Origin: Porphyromonas uenonis 60-3 | GTDB taxonomy: Bacteria; Bacteroidota; Bacteroidia; Bacteroidales; Porphyromonadaceae | NCBI RefSeq assembly: GCF_000174775.1 | Contig: NZ_ACLR01000013.1 | Location: 1-64,000 of the forward strand | DNA: 64,000 bases | Reading direction: 5' to 3' | Shown: positions 56,443-64,000 of the stretch, piece after piece | Layout of the letters: each line of letters starts with the position of its first letter | How positions within the stretch are numbered: the stretch's first letter is position 1 | Notes under the pieces: model-generated | Told to the model about the DNA's origin: nothing | The model's database searches: none | The model's input: the letters and a program-made list of their open reading frames with translations, nothing else | Made by a program: the position numbers and the translations under genes

Positions 56443-56539
56443 TGTATTATGATCAATAATTGATTTACTAAAAGGGGTTGCCCTCCTCCAGCCTTAGCCG
56501 AGAAAGAGGAGTGCTTCTATGAGTCTATGAGTCTTTACC

Positions 56540-57547
56540 TCAATCCTTATCTAGGTCTATATCTTGATCTTGGCGAGTCTCTTGAGCGGGACGTCCGCCC
56601 TGCAGTGCTTGATGCTCATTGCGATCGTAAGCATCCACGACAAGCTGCACGATCGGATGACGCACAATGTCCTGCGCATCAAAGTAAACGAAAGGTATCT
56701 GCTCCACATCGCCTAGAATCCGCTCAGCAATGCGCAAGCCCGAGGTGACACCCCGAGGCAAGTCTACCTGCGAGAGATCGCCCGTGATGATCATCTTACT
56801 ATTGCGTCCGAGACGAGTGAGAAACATCTTCATCTGATGATGGGTCGTATTCTGCGCTTCGTCTAGTATGACAACCGCATCGTTGAGCGTACGACCACGC
56901 ATGTAGGCTAGCGGAGCGATCTGTATCACATCGCTCTCCATATAGGTGCGCAGACGCTGCGTCGGGATCATCTCCTCGAGCGCATCGTAGAGAGGCTGGA
57001 GATAAGGGTCGAGCTTGTCCTTCAGCTCGCCTGGCAGAAAGCCCAACTTCTCGCCCGCCTCAACAGCGGGACGCGAGAGTATGATACGTCGCACCTGCTT
57101 CTCCTTAAGCGCCTTGACCGCTAGAGCTATCGCTATGTAGGTCTTGCCCGTACCAGCTGGTCCGATCGCAAAGAGCATATCGTGATCCGCTATGGCCTCC
57201 ACCATCTCACGCTGGTGAGTGCCTCGGTAGCCGATACTACGACCCCTCGCTCCATAGAGCAGATGATTCGGTGCCACCTTGACCTCTGGGAGCTCCTCGC
57301 CCGTAGCCAGCTTGCGTATGGTCTGCTCCGTCAGGAGATTGTACCGCAGGACATGCTGTACCAACTTATCGAGGAGCGCTGTCAAGAGCTGTATATCGGT
57401 CGTGTCACCCAGTATCTTGATGATCCGATCATGAGCCACGATCCGCAGCTTAGGATAGAGGTTGCGTAGCAATAGTAGGTACTCACGGTTAGGACCGTAG
57501 AGCACCGCTGGATCTATCTCCTCTAGGATATATAGTCTCTCAGTCAC
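56540..57547 (-). CDS. PhoH-like ATPase
   Basis: A 335-residue P-loop ATPase of the PhoH family, probably RNA-related. Walker A is AIGPAGTGKTYIAIALAVKAL, Walker B is NDAVVILDEAQNTTHHQMK, and downstream is TGDLSQVDLPRGVTSGL. The N-terminal part resembles the KH-like region of the family. It begins 19 nt after the HIT gene and appears co-transcribed with it and greA. Confidence 0.92.
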   Translation of the reverse strand: MTERLYILEEIDPAVLYGPNREYLLLLRNLYPKLRIVAHDRIIKILGDTTDIQLLTALLDKLVQHVLRYNLLTEQTIRKLATGEELPEVKVAPNHLLYGARGRSIGYRGTHQREMVEAIADHDMLFAIGPAGTGKTYIAIALAVKALKEKQVRRIILSRPAVEAGEKLGFLPGELKDKLDPYLQPLYDALEEMIPTQRLRTYMESDVIQIAPLAYMRGRTLNDAVVILDEAQNTTHHQMKMFLTRLGRNSKMIITGDLSQVDLPRGVTSGLRIAERILGDVEQIPFVYFDAQDIVRHPIVQLVVDAYDRNEHQALQGGRPAQETRQDQDIDLDKD

Positions 57548-57566
57548 TAGGCTTAGCTACTCCTTA

Positions 57567-57959
57567 TTATATATGAGCTGCTATCTCGGAGGCGATGCGA
57601 GCCATCTCCTCGTCGGTAGGCTTCGTAGCAAGCGGTCCGTGCGCCACGTCTCCCTCACTATTGATCGGGATCAGATGCACATGAGCGTGTGGCACCTCCA
57701 GTCCTAGGACCAAAGTAGCCACCTTGCGGCAGTGCGTCGTCTCCTGTATAGCGCGAGCCACCCGCTTAGAGAAAGCCATCAGCCGAGCCAACTCCTCATC
57801 CGTCAGGTCGTAATAGTAGTCGACCTCACGCTTCGGAACCACCAGGGTGTGCCCCAGCTGATAAGGATTGATATCTAGAAATGCGTAGTGCTCCTCATCC
57901 TCCGCAATGCGGTAGGAGGGGATCTCACCCGCTATGATGCGACTAAAGATTGAAGCCAT
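57567..57959 (-). CDS. HIT-family nucleotide hydrolase
   Basis: A 130-residue histidine-triad protein. It starts ASIFSRIIAGEIPSYRIAED and has the triad HxHxH in VPHAHVHLIPIN (about residues 88-99). Family members hydrolyse AMP-lysine- or adenosine-phosphoramidate-like substrates. The true substrate is unknown. It lies 47 nt after greA. Confidence 0.92.
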   Translation of the reverse strand: MASIFSRIIAGEIPSYRIAEDEEHYAFLDINPYQLGHTLVVPKREVDYYYDLTDEELARLMAFSKRVARAIQETTHCRKVATLVLGLEVPHAHVHLIPINSEGDVAHGPLATKPTDEEMARIASEIAAHI

Positions 57960-58006
57960 AGAGCATTCGTTGTTTTTGGGAGGATCTATTCAATAAGAGA
58001 GGCACC

Positions 58007-58477
58007 CTATCGAGTGATCTCTAGGATCTCAAAGACCAGTGTACCCGCAGGCACCTGTATCTCCGCCACATCGCCCACCTTCTTGCCAAGGAGTCCTTTA
58101 GCAATAGGGGTATTGACCGAGATCTTGTTTTCCTTAAAGTTTGCCTCAGCATCAGAGACGATGTAGTAGCTCTTCTCCTCGCCCTTCTTCTTATTGAGCA
58201 GGCGCACATGGTTCAGTATCTGCACCTCATCGGTCTTAATCTGCGAGGGCTCCAGCACACGGGCATTGCCCAGCTGAGCCTTGAGCATAGCGATCTTGTC
58301 CTCGAGGTGAGCCTGCGCCTCCTTGGCAGCATCGTACTCAGCATTCTCCGAGAGATCGCCCTTGTCACGTGCCTCAGCAATCTGCTGTGTGACCTTGGGT
58401 CGCTCCTCAGCCTCCAGCTGTTTGATCGTATTATTGAGGGCGTCATATCCCTCTTGGGTCATATAGTAATATCCCAT
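58007..58477 (-). CDS. greA: Transcription elongation factor GreA
   Basis: A 156-residue factor that rescues backtracked RNA polymerase. Its N-terminal coiled coil starts YMTQEGYDALNNTIKQLEAEE and carries the acidic tip DLSENAEYDAAKEAQ. The C-terminal FKBP-like domain has TPIAKGLLGKKVGDV and ends in VFEILEITR. A promoter-like box 220 bp upstream (58699) suggests a long leader. It heads the greA-HIT-phoH transcript. Confidence 0.95.
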   Translation of the reverse strand: MGYYYMTQEGYDALNNTIKQLEAEERPKVTQQIAEARDKGDLSENAEYDAAKEAQAHLEDKIAMLKAQLGNARVLEPSQIKTDEVQILNHVRLLNKKKGEEKSYYIVSDAEANFKENKISVNTPIAKGLLGKKVGDVAEIQVPAGTLVFEILEITR

Positions 58478-58698
58478 AGATGATTAGGTGATAATGGTGT
58501 CTAATTCAGTCTAGTGCGTATCCTATGAGCCACACCACACTAGCCATCTATCGGCTGGCACATGGCACCTCATAGATACAAAACAAATGAGGACTTACTC
58601 CCACACAGCACCCCCTATCGTCTAGAAGAGCCACATCAGAGAAGCCTCGTCATACTTTGAGATGTGCTACGCCGTCCGCACATCTTTCTTACTGAGGG

Positions 58699-58706
58699 CA
58701 AAGGTA
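58699..58706 (-). promoter_or_regulatory. Promoter -7 box for greA
   Basis: TACCTTTG on the minus strand in TTAGTACCTTTGCCC. It leaves a greA leader of about 215 nt. Confidence 0.5.
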
Positions 58707-58754
58707 CTAAAAAAATGTTTCATCGCCCTCACCACCCCAGCAACCGTACATTCC

Positions 58755-58796
58755 CTCTAATCTCTAACCTCTAAATTCTAACCTCTAATCTCTTCC
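58755..58796. repeat. 14-bp tandem repeat, 3 units
   Basis: Three 14-bp units (CTCTAATCTCTAAC, CTCTAAATTCTAAC, CTCTAATCTCTTCC) that end 5 bp before copy E of the MITE-like element. Confidence 0.8.
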
Positions 58797-58801
58797 CTAC
58801 C

Positions 58802-58973
58802 GAGGAAATCGAGAATCTCCAGGGTGCAAACGAAAATTCTCCATGGAACCGGGAAATAAAAGTTCGGAAGAATGAAATGAAACTTCGGAAGAAAGATTTC
58901 GAAGTTCCGAAGAATTTTTCCATTTCTCGCTGGATAATCAAAGATCTCCACGGAGGAATCCTTCGATTTCCTC
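58802..58973. repeat. MITE-like element, copy E (172 bp)
   Basis: Terminal inverted repeats GAGGAAATCGA (58802-58812) and TCGATTTCCTC (58963-58973), a perfect 11-bp pair. The core is nearly identical to copy B in the same orientation, and the lengths are equal. Confidence 0.9.
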
Positions 58974-59059
58974 CACCCTCCCCTCGTAAAGCTCATTTTT
59001 TACAATACCTCAATCCTGATTTAGACAAAGCTCTTCGCTCTACTTGTGCGGTTTTTTCG

Positions 59060-59067
59060 TACCTTTG
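59060..59067 (+). promoter_or_regulatory. Promoter -7 box for ssrA
   Basis: TACCTTTG in TTTTTTCGTACCTTTGCACG, the same extended context as at 7780. The predicted transcript start near 59074 is about 113 nt before mature tmRNA. Confidence 0.55.
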
Positions 59068-59186
59068 CACGAGATAAGCTGGAGGAGAAGTCGCTCGATG
59101 CGAGCCTCCGACAAACTCTGATACGATCTCTCCTGAGCTGAGCGGTATAGCGATACGCTAGTCTAGGAGATGCAACATATACTCTT

Positions 59187-59587
59187 GGGGCTGATTGGCT
59201 TTGACAGCGTGTTGTAGTGATTCGTAAGCATGTGGTGCCTGCTGTGACGCACCTTAAAACCTTACTGCGAACCTTTCTAAATGGCGAAAACAACTTTGCT
59301 CTCGCTGCGTAGTCGAAGTATAGTACACTGACGCTTCATCCCAGGCACAGATGCTGGGACGAGACATCACCCAGGGGGCCGTTGCTCCGAGGCGCTCTGA
59401 TACGGTGGTGCATGGATATCGGGGATCGGATGGTGTAGCCTCGTACATCGTCTTAAACTTTAGAGGATAAGGCTTTAGCTCGGTCGCTGTGCTCGTGAGT
59501 TGAAGCCCGACAATCAAAGTACAGCTAAACATGTAGAAAGCGCTTTGCCACCATGTTTGGACCGGGGTTCAATTCCCCGCAGCTCCA
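59187..59587 (+). ncRNA. ssrA: Transfer-messenger RNA (tmRNA)
   Basis: Rescues stalled ribosomes and tags the unfinished protein. The 5' end GGGGCTGATTGGCTTTGACAG pairs with the 3' CAGCTCC of the tRNA-like domain, which includes the T-arm sequence GGTTCAATTCC. The tag frame reads GGC GAA AAC AAC TTT GCT CTC GCT GCG TAG (59283-59312), giving GENNFALAA after the tRNA-borne Ala. The CCA tail is not fully encoded. A terminator follows at 59606. Confidence 0.96.
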
Positions 59588-59605
59588 CAACCCCACAAAC
59601 AGTAC

Positions 59606-59652
59606 CTCCCCTCGCCTAGATCTTACGATCTGAGCAAGGGGAGTTCTTTTTT
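59606..59652 (+). terminator. Rho-independent terminator of ssrA
   Basis: CTCCCCT pairs with AGGGGAG, with inner AGATC/GATCT, followed by TTCTTTTTT. Confidence 0.85.
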
Positions 59653-59685
59653 GCATGGAGCGGTGCCTCATTGGCGTAAAAACGT

Positions 59686-59693
59686 TACCTTTG
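59686..59693 (+). promoter_or_regulatory. Promoter -7 box for ftsK
   Basis: TACCTTTG in GTTACCTTTGCATC, about 74 nt before the ATG chosen for ftsK (59767). Confidence 0.55.
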
Positions 59694-59766
59694 CATCAAG
59701 CTTTTCTGTAGAAGATCGCCACGCATGGCGCGACGATCGCACCACAGGCTCCCTTATTACTACCTC

Positions 59767-60240
59767 ATGGCTACATCCAAAGATAAATCAACCAAGAAAC
59801 GCTCGACTCAGTCTCGCAAGCGTACAAACGCATCGGGCCGAAAGGACGCAACCCCCTCTCGCTCGGTGGGGAGTCGTATGCGCTCGTGGGCTCAGGACTT
59901 ACAAAACAACGTCGCCGACAAGCGGTATGGCGAGCTGATCTCTTTTATCTTAGGACTGATACTCCTAGCCTTCGTCGTATACGTCTTGGTGGCTTGTGTC
60001 TCCTACCTTCTAGTGGGCGCACGGGATCAGAGCATCGTCACGGCGCTGACACCCTGGGAAGCGCTGACGCAGACGCTCCCAGAGGGGATCGATGGCTCGG
60101 TGGCTGAGATACAGAATATAACCCGTGTGCATGGAGCTTATCTAGCACACTGGCTCATGGATGGCTTCCTCGGCTTCGGTAGTTGGTTCCTACTCCATCT
60201 TAAGTTTCGTCGGGGCCTTGCGACTGATGCGCATCTCTAA
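59767..60240 (+). CDS. ftsK: FtsK DNA translocase, N-terminal fragment before a +1 frameshift
   Basis: The first part of an FtsK-type DNA translocase: a basic Lys/Arg/Ser N-terminal tail (ATSKDKSTKKRSTQSRKRTN) and the first membrane segments (GELISFILGLILLAFVVYVL; HWLMDGFLGFGSWFLL). After FGSWFLLHL the frame ends in an unrelated tail and stops at 60238-60240. The continuation SFVGALRLMRISKRG is in the +1 frame from 60203, so one base near 60202 is extra. An ATG at 59725 is in frame too, but MATSKDK (59767) is the better start. It could be an error, a real mutation or a recoding site. Confidence 0.75.
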   Translation: MATSKDKSTKKRSTQSRKRTNASGRKDATPSRSVGSRMRSWAQDLQNNVADKRYGELISFILGLILLAFVVYVLVACVSYLLVGARDQSIVTALTPWEALTQTLPEGIDGSVAEIQNITRVHGAYLAHWLMDGFLGFGSWFLLHLKFRRGLATDAHL

Positions 60241-62344
60241 GCGGGGTAGCATCATCAAGATAACGGTCTACGCCATCCTCCTCAGTCTATGGACAGCTCT
60301 CGCTGGGGCTGCGATACAGGATCTCCTCGGTATGCCTACATTCTTCCGCTGGGGCGGTGCTTACGGCACGCTATGGCTTGGCAACCTATTACCAGCCATT
60401 GGTTGGCTAGGTGTGGCGCTGATACTGCTTGTTTCGATCATTATCCTCATCGTGGTGATCCGCTACGAATACCTCCAGTGGATGCGTCGCGCCATTGGTC
60501 TAGGATGGGTCAAGCGTCCTAATCGTCATCGCAAGGCTGAGGATCCTCTAGAGAGTGCCGAAGGTGAGGAAGAAGCCTCAGATGAAGAACCGACAGATAC
60601 TGATGAAGAGGTTGTTCCAGACGATATGGATGGTGAGCCAGACACTACGGAAGATGAAGATGAGGAGGCGCCTCTACCAGCGCCAAGTGTCTTGGCTGCA
60701 CAGTCAGCACCGCGCACTACATCACAAGCACGTCGTGAGCCTGTCTCTACGCCAGCCGAAGAGAGCCTTGAGGGTGGTGTCACGGTAACCGTGGCGCAGG
60801 GTGATGCGGACTCGCAGGTTGCCTCCGTCATGCCACAGAGCGACCTGCGCCGTGGTGGATATCAGATGCCTTCGCCAGACCTATTGGCCGATGTAGACCA
60901 AACTTCGCAGACAGTGGATCGTGCCGAGATCAAGGAGATAGAGCAACTGATCGTTGAGAAGCTCAGCGATCTAGGTATCGCCCTAGAGCCTGTTGAGGTG
61001 ACCATCGGACCGACCGTGACGCTCTATGAGTTTAAGCTAGATCCGAAGGTCAAGGTCAACCGCATTCGTAGCCTTGAGGACGATATAGCGATGAAGGTGG
61101 AGAGCATCGGCGGTATCCGCATCATTGCACCGATGCCAGGGCGTGGTACCATAGGCATTGAGGTGCCAAACCGCAATCCACGTACCGTCGGCATGAAGGC
61201 GCTGATCACTTCGCAGAAGTTTATCACGACAGATCAGAAGCTCCCGATAGCCATTGGGCGAACGATCACAAACGATGTCTACCTCTTTGACCTCTCCAAG
61301 ATGCCCCACCTCTTGATAGCTGGTGCTACAGGACAAGGTAAGAGTGTCGGCCTCAATGCGCTCATCACTTCACTCCTATATAATAAGCGTCCCGAGGAGC
61401 TTAAGCTGATCCTCATTGACCCGAAGATGCTGGAGTTTAGCATCTACGAGAGCATCGGACGGCACTTCCTGACGAAGCTAGAGGATGAGGAGAAGTATAT
61501 CATCACCGACACAACTAAGGCGCTACCTGTCCTAGAGTCGCTCTGCGTGGATATGGACGCCCGCTACGAACTATTGGCACGAGCTAAGGTGCGCAACATC
61601 TCGGAGTACAACAAGCTCTTCCGTCAGGGACACCTACGCGAGGAGGATGGCTACGTATTCCTACCCTACTTGGTGCTCATTGTCGATGAGTTTGCCGACC
61701 TAATCATGACAACAGGACGAGCCATCGAGAAGCCTATCGCACGTCTAGCGCAGAAGGCTCGCGCAGCTGGTATCCACATCGTCCTCGCCACACAGCGTCC
61801 GAGTACAGATGTGATCACGGGTCTGATTAAGGCGAACTTCCCAGCACGTATTGCCTTCAAAGTTTCCTCGCAAGTGGACTCACGCACGATCCTCGACACC
61901 ACAAGTGCCAAAGATCTCATTGGACGTGGCGACATGCTCATCAATGATGGCAAGGAGATGCGTCGTATCCAGTGCGCCTTCATTGACACACCAGAGACGG
62001 AGCGCATCGTGGATCATATCTCTCATCAGCCCTATCCTACGGAGCCCTATCTGCTACCTGAGCCTCCTGCCACGGAGGGAGCAGCTGGCGGAGCTGGACT
62101 TGGCGGTGGTGGCGCTACAGAGCGCGACCCACTCTTTGAGGAGGTGGCTCGCCATGTGGTACAGATGCAACAAGGATCGACGAGCAATATCCAGCGACGC
62201 TTCAACATCGGCTACAATCGTGCTGGACGTGTCATGGATCAGCTCTACGAGTGTGGCATCGTGTCGGCACAGGATGGCAGCAAGCCTCGTCAAGTACTCA
62301 TATCGGATGAGGAGACTCTCAACCGACTCCTAGACACTCTCTAA
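60161..62344 (+). CDS. ftsK: FtsK DNA translocase, main part after the +1 frameshift
   Basis: The remainder of the chromosome-segregation translocase that moves DNA at the septum. The open frame begins at 60161, but homology starts at about 60203 (SFVGALRLMR). It has two more membrane segments, an acidic linker (about residues 130-215 of this frame), an alpha/beta motor with Walker A in LLIAGATGQGKSVGLNALI, Walker B in YLVLIVDEFADLIM, and a C-terminal winged-helix gamma domain (NIQRRFNIGYNRAGRVMDQL). The motor is intact, so only the join with the N-terminal part is in doubt. Confidence 0.9.
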   Translation: MASSASVVGSYSILSFVGALRLMRISKRGSIIKITVYAILLSLWTALAGAAIQDLLGMPTFFRWGGAYGTLWLGNLLPAIGWLGVALILLVSIIILIVVIRYEYLQWMRRAIGLGWVKRPNRHRKAEDPLESAEGEEEASDEEPTDTDEEVVPDDMDGEPDTTEDEDEEAPLPAPSVLAAQSAPRTTSQARREPVSTPAEESLEGGVTVTVAQGDADSQVASVMPQSDLRRGGYQMPSPDLLADVDQTSQTVDRAEIKEIEQLIVEKLSDLGIALEPVEVTIGPTVTLYEFKLDPKVKVNRIRSLEDDIAMKVESIGGIRIIAPMPGRGTIGIEVPNRNPRTVGMKALITSQKFITTDQKLPIAIGRTITNDVYLFDLSKMPHLLIAGATGQGKSVGLNALITSLLYNKRPEELKLILIDPKMLEFSIYESIGRHFLTKLEDEEKYIITDTTKALPVLESLCVDMDARYELLARAKVRNISEYNKLFRQGHLREEDGYVFLPYLVLIVDEFADLIMTTGRAIEKPIARLAQKARAAGIHIVLATQRPSTDVITGLIKANFPARIAFKVSSQVDSRTILDTTSAKDLIGRGDMLINDGKEMRRIQCAFIDTPETERIVDHISHQPYPTEPYLLPEPPATEGAAGGAGLGGGGATERDPLFEEVARHVVQMQQGSTSNIQRRFNIGYNRAGRVMDQLYECGIVSAQDGSKPRQVLISDEETLNRLLDTL

Positions 62345-62362
62345 CCGGTAACTCCAAACAGT

Positions 62363-63052
62363 ATGAGATCAAACCTCTCCCTATCATATCTCCGCCACAG
62401 CGCACCTCTTACGATGCGTCTCTTCGGAGCTCTCTTAGCTCTGTTCGTCTGTAGCACCTTCGCCACAGCGCCTCTGCAAGGACAGCGCAAAGCGGTCTTT
62501 GACCTCAACAAAGCGCTCCAGCAGTTCGAGCAGCAGGTCAACAAAGGGGTCGCTATCACCTTTGCGTTGAACTCTCCTGGTGCTCCGTCACAGGAGGGCT
62601 ACACGTGGCTCCAGGGGCGTCGCTTCATGCTCAGTATGCCTGGCATGGAAGCTGCCTTTGATGGCACTACCCTACGCATCATCAATCAGAAGGAGCGCAC
62701 CTACACCTTGATGACGCCCTCCGAGCAAGACCTCACAGCGATGAATCCGCTGGCATATATCCAGAAAGCCTCACAGCGCTACCGCATCACCGAGCGCAAG
62801 AGTCCCCGAGGTACGGTCATCTACCGATTTGTGGCAAAAAGCGGGTCTGGGCCTCTCGCAGGAGTCAAGTACTATGAGGTAACTTTCGACCAGCAGAGCC
62901 AGGCTCCCAAGAAGGTAGATCTCTATTTTGACCTAGGTGAGCAAGTCTCTTACACCATTCGTAAGATGCAAGCGAAGGAGCATGTTACGTCACAATCCTT
63001 TACCTTTGCACCGCAAGAATACAAATCGCTTGAGGTCGTAGACCTACGCTAA
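62363..63052 (+). CDS. LolA-like outer-membrane lipoprotein carrier
   Basis: A 229-residue periplasmic protein resembling LolA, which shuttles lipoproteins to the outer membrane. A signal peptide is best seen from the internal Met at 62414 (RLFGALLALFVCSTFATAPL), so the real start may be there. After it, the beta-rich fold has TWLQGRRFMLSMPGMEAAFDG, QKERTYTLMTPSE and YYEVTFDQQSQAPKKVDLYF. It follows ftsK by 18 nt, a common FtsK-LolA neighbour pair. Identity with LolA is by topology and context, as sequence conservation is low. Confidence 0.75.
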   Translation: MRSNLSLSYLRHSAPLTMRLFGALLALFVCSTFATAPLQGQRKAVFDLNKALQQFEQQVNKGVAITFALNSPGAPSQEGYTWLQGRRFMLSMPGMEAAFDGTTLRIINQKERTYTLMTPSEQDLTAMNPLAYIQKASQRYRITERKSPRGTVIYRFVAKSGSGPLAGVKYYEVTFDQQSQAPKKVDLYFDLGEQVSYTIRKMQAKEHVTSQSFTFAPQEYKSLEVVDLR

Positions 63053-63078
63053 GCCTCAGGAGCTCCACATTATAAACT

Positions 63079-63426
63079 ATGTACATACAGGTACTCAAAT
63101 CTAAGATTCACCGCGTCCGAGTCACACAGGCTAACCTCAACTACGTGGGTAGCATCACCATCGACCGCACCCTCATGGAGGCCGTCGGTATCCTCCCCGG
63201 AGAGCGTGTGCAGGTCGTCGACTGTAACAACGGCAACCGCCTCGACACCTACGTCATCGCTGGCGAACCCGACAGCGGAGTCATCTGTCTCAATGGTCCC
63301 GCTGCCCGTCTCGTACAGCCTGATGACATCGTCATCATCATGTCTTACGCACTCATGGACTACGACGAGGCGCGCACCTTCCAGCCTAAGATTATCTTCC
63401 CCGATAGCGACACCAATCGACTATAA
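63079..63426 (+). CDS. panD: Aspartate 1-decarboxylase
   Basis: A 115-residue pyruvoyl enzyme that makes beta-alanine for pantothenate. It begins [19 protein letters not shown], and self-cleavage is predicted between G24 and S25 in NYVGSITID. Later blocks are [20 protein letters not shown] and [19 protein letters not shown]. The length matches the family. It lies 26 nt after the LolA-like gene and 21 nt before ffh. Confidence 0.96.
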   Translation: MYIQVLKSKIHRVRVTQANLNYVGSITIDRTLMEAVGILPGERVQVVDCNNGNRLDTYVIAGEPDSGVICLNGPAARLVQPDDIVIIMSYALMDYDEARTFQPKIIFPDSDTNRL

Positions 63427-63447
63427 ACCACTCATCATCTCACCAAC

Positions 63448-64000
63448 ATGTTTGAAAACCTAAGCGAACGCCTAGAGCGCTCATTCAAAATACTCAAAGG
63501 CCAAGGCCGCATCACCGAAATCAACGTCGCCGAAACACTCAAAGACGTTCGTCGCGCCCTACTTGATGCCGATGTCAACTACAACGTAGCTCGCGACTTC
63601 ACCGATCAGGTCAAGGAGAAGGCACTTGGTCAGAACGTCCTCACAGCGGTCAATCCTGGCCAGATGATGGTCAAGATAGTTCACGACGAGCTCGCCACAC
63701 TGATGGGTAGCGAGGCGGTGTCCGTCAACCTCAAGGGGAGCCCCGCCATCATCCTTATGTCAGGACTGCAGGGCTCTGGTAAGACCACCTTCTCAGGCAA
63801 GCTCGCCAACATGCTTCAGAAGCAGGAGCAGCGCAAGCCTCTCCTCGTAGCGTGTGACGTCTACCGTCCCGCTGCTATCCAGCAGCTACACGTCCTCGGG
63901 GAGCAGATTGGCGTACCCGTCTACAGCGAGCCCGAGAGCAAGGACCCCGTACAGATCGCTCGCAATGCGATCGCCCACGCTCAGCAGGAGGGACTAGACA
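63448..64000 (+). CDS. ffh: Signal recognition particle protein Ffh (5' part, cut by window end)
   Basis: The first 184 codons of the SRP GTPase that recognises signal peptides. It starts FENLSERLERSFKILKGQG, continues with the N domain (DVRRALLDADVNYNVARDF) and reaches the G domain with the P-loop LMSGLQGSGKTTFSGKLA and ACDVYRPAAIQQL (G2 region). The frame is open to the last base. The M domain lies outside the window. Confidence 0.95.
   Translation, partial: MFENLSERLERSFKILKGQGRITEINVAETLKDVRRALLDADVNYNVARDFTDQVKEKALGQNVLTAVNPGQMMVKIVHDELATLMGSEAVSVNLKGSPAIILMSGLQGSGKTTFSGKLANMLQKQEQRKPLLVACDVYRPAAIQQLHVLGEQIGVPVYSEPESKDPVQIARNAIAHAQQEGLD

Larger units (their letters stand above)
58478..58801. 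other. Intergenic region upstream of greA
   Basis: Contains the minus-strand -7 box of greA and the 14-bp tandem repeat at 58755-58796. The rest (58500-58690) shows no gene, tRNA or repeat I can support. Confidence 0.5.

Noticed and set aside
58877-59077. Conserved peptide EMKLRKKDFEVPKNF found in several intergenic ORFs
   Set aside because: It is the MITE-like core read in one frame. Both strands give recurring peptides, and no start site or flanking sequence is conserved.

Overview
The window looks like chromosomal DNA of a Porphyromonas species. It is probably closer to the asaccharolytic P. asaccharolytica/P. uenonis group than to P. gingivalis, but that placement is an inference from gene content and moderate G+C, not a search. 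Bacteroidota traits seen directly are -7 boxes of the form TAnnTTTG, a SusC/SusD pair, a secreted protease with a type IX secretion (T9SS) C-terminal domain, a meso-DAP type MurE, and a tmRNA whose tag reads GENNFALAA.

Layout. 1-1.1 kb: an ECF sigma factor and a possible 44-residue ORF behind it. 1.3-7.1 kb (minus strand): a surface-glycan operon with an initiating sugar-phosphate transferase, four glycosyltransferases and an EpsG-type polymerase. 8.0-22.8 kb (plus): fifteen genes turning lysine into butyrate, atoD-kal-kce-kdd-kamA-kamB-kamC-kamD-kamE-atoA-bcd-etfB-etfA-crt-hbd, ending in a strong terminator. 23.5-29.5 kb: a UvrA-family ATPase, a MerR-type regulator and MutS. 30.0-34.7 kb: a DUF4301 protein, Xaa-Pro aminopeptidase, a gamma-carbonic-anhydrase-like protein and a small transaldolase. 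35.6-43.8 kb (minus): SusD/SusC and a Lys-C-like secreted serine protease. 44.3-53.9 kb: rsmH-ftsL-ftsI-murE-mraY-murD-ftsW, a division/cell-wall cluster that stops at ftsW. 53.9-58.5 kb (minus): aroE, menG, purC, phoH, a HIT protein and greA. 59.1-64 kb (plus): tmRNA, ftsK (with a +1 frameshift), a LolA-like protein, panD and the start of ffh.

The genes suggest an amino-acid-fermenting lifestyle. Lysine passes through beta-lysine, 3,5-diaminohexanoate and 3-keto-5-aminohexanoate to 3-aminobutyryl-CoA and acetoacetate, and both arms end in butyrate through crotonyl-CoA and butyryl-CoA dehydrogenase/ETF. The secreted Lys-C-like protease, the nearby SusC/SusD transporter and the cytoplasmic aminopeptidase could supply lysine-containing peptides, but that link is inference.

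The intergenic regions hold several repeat families: five MITE-like elements of 171-173 bp with GAGGAAATCG terminal inverted repeats; 14-bp tandem tracts, two of which lie 3-4 bp from a -7 box; palindromic repeats built on GTAGGGACGC, including a 54-bp tandem array; and a 22-bp-period array of dyads upstream of uvrA. Other points of interest are a Trp-rich 14-codon ORF just ahead of susC and the frameshift in ftsK.
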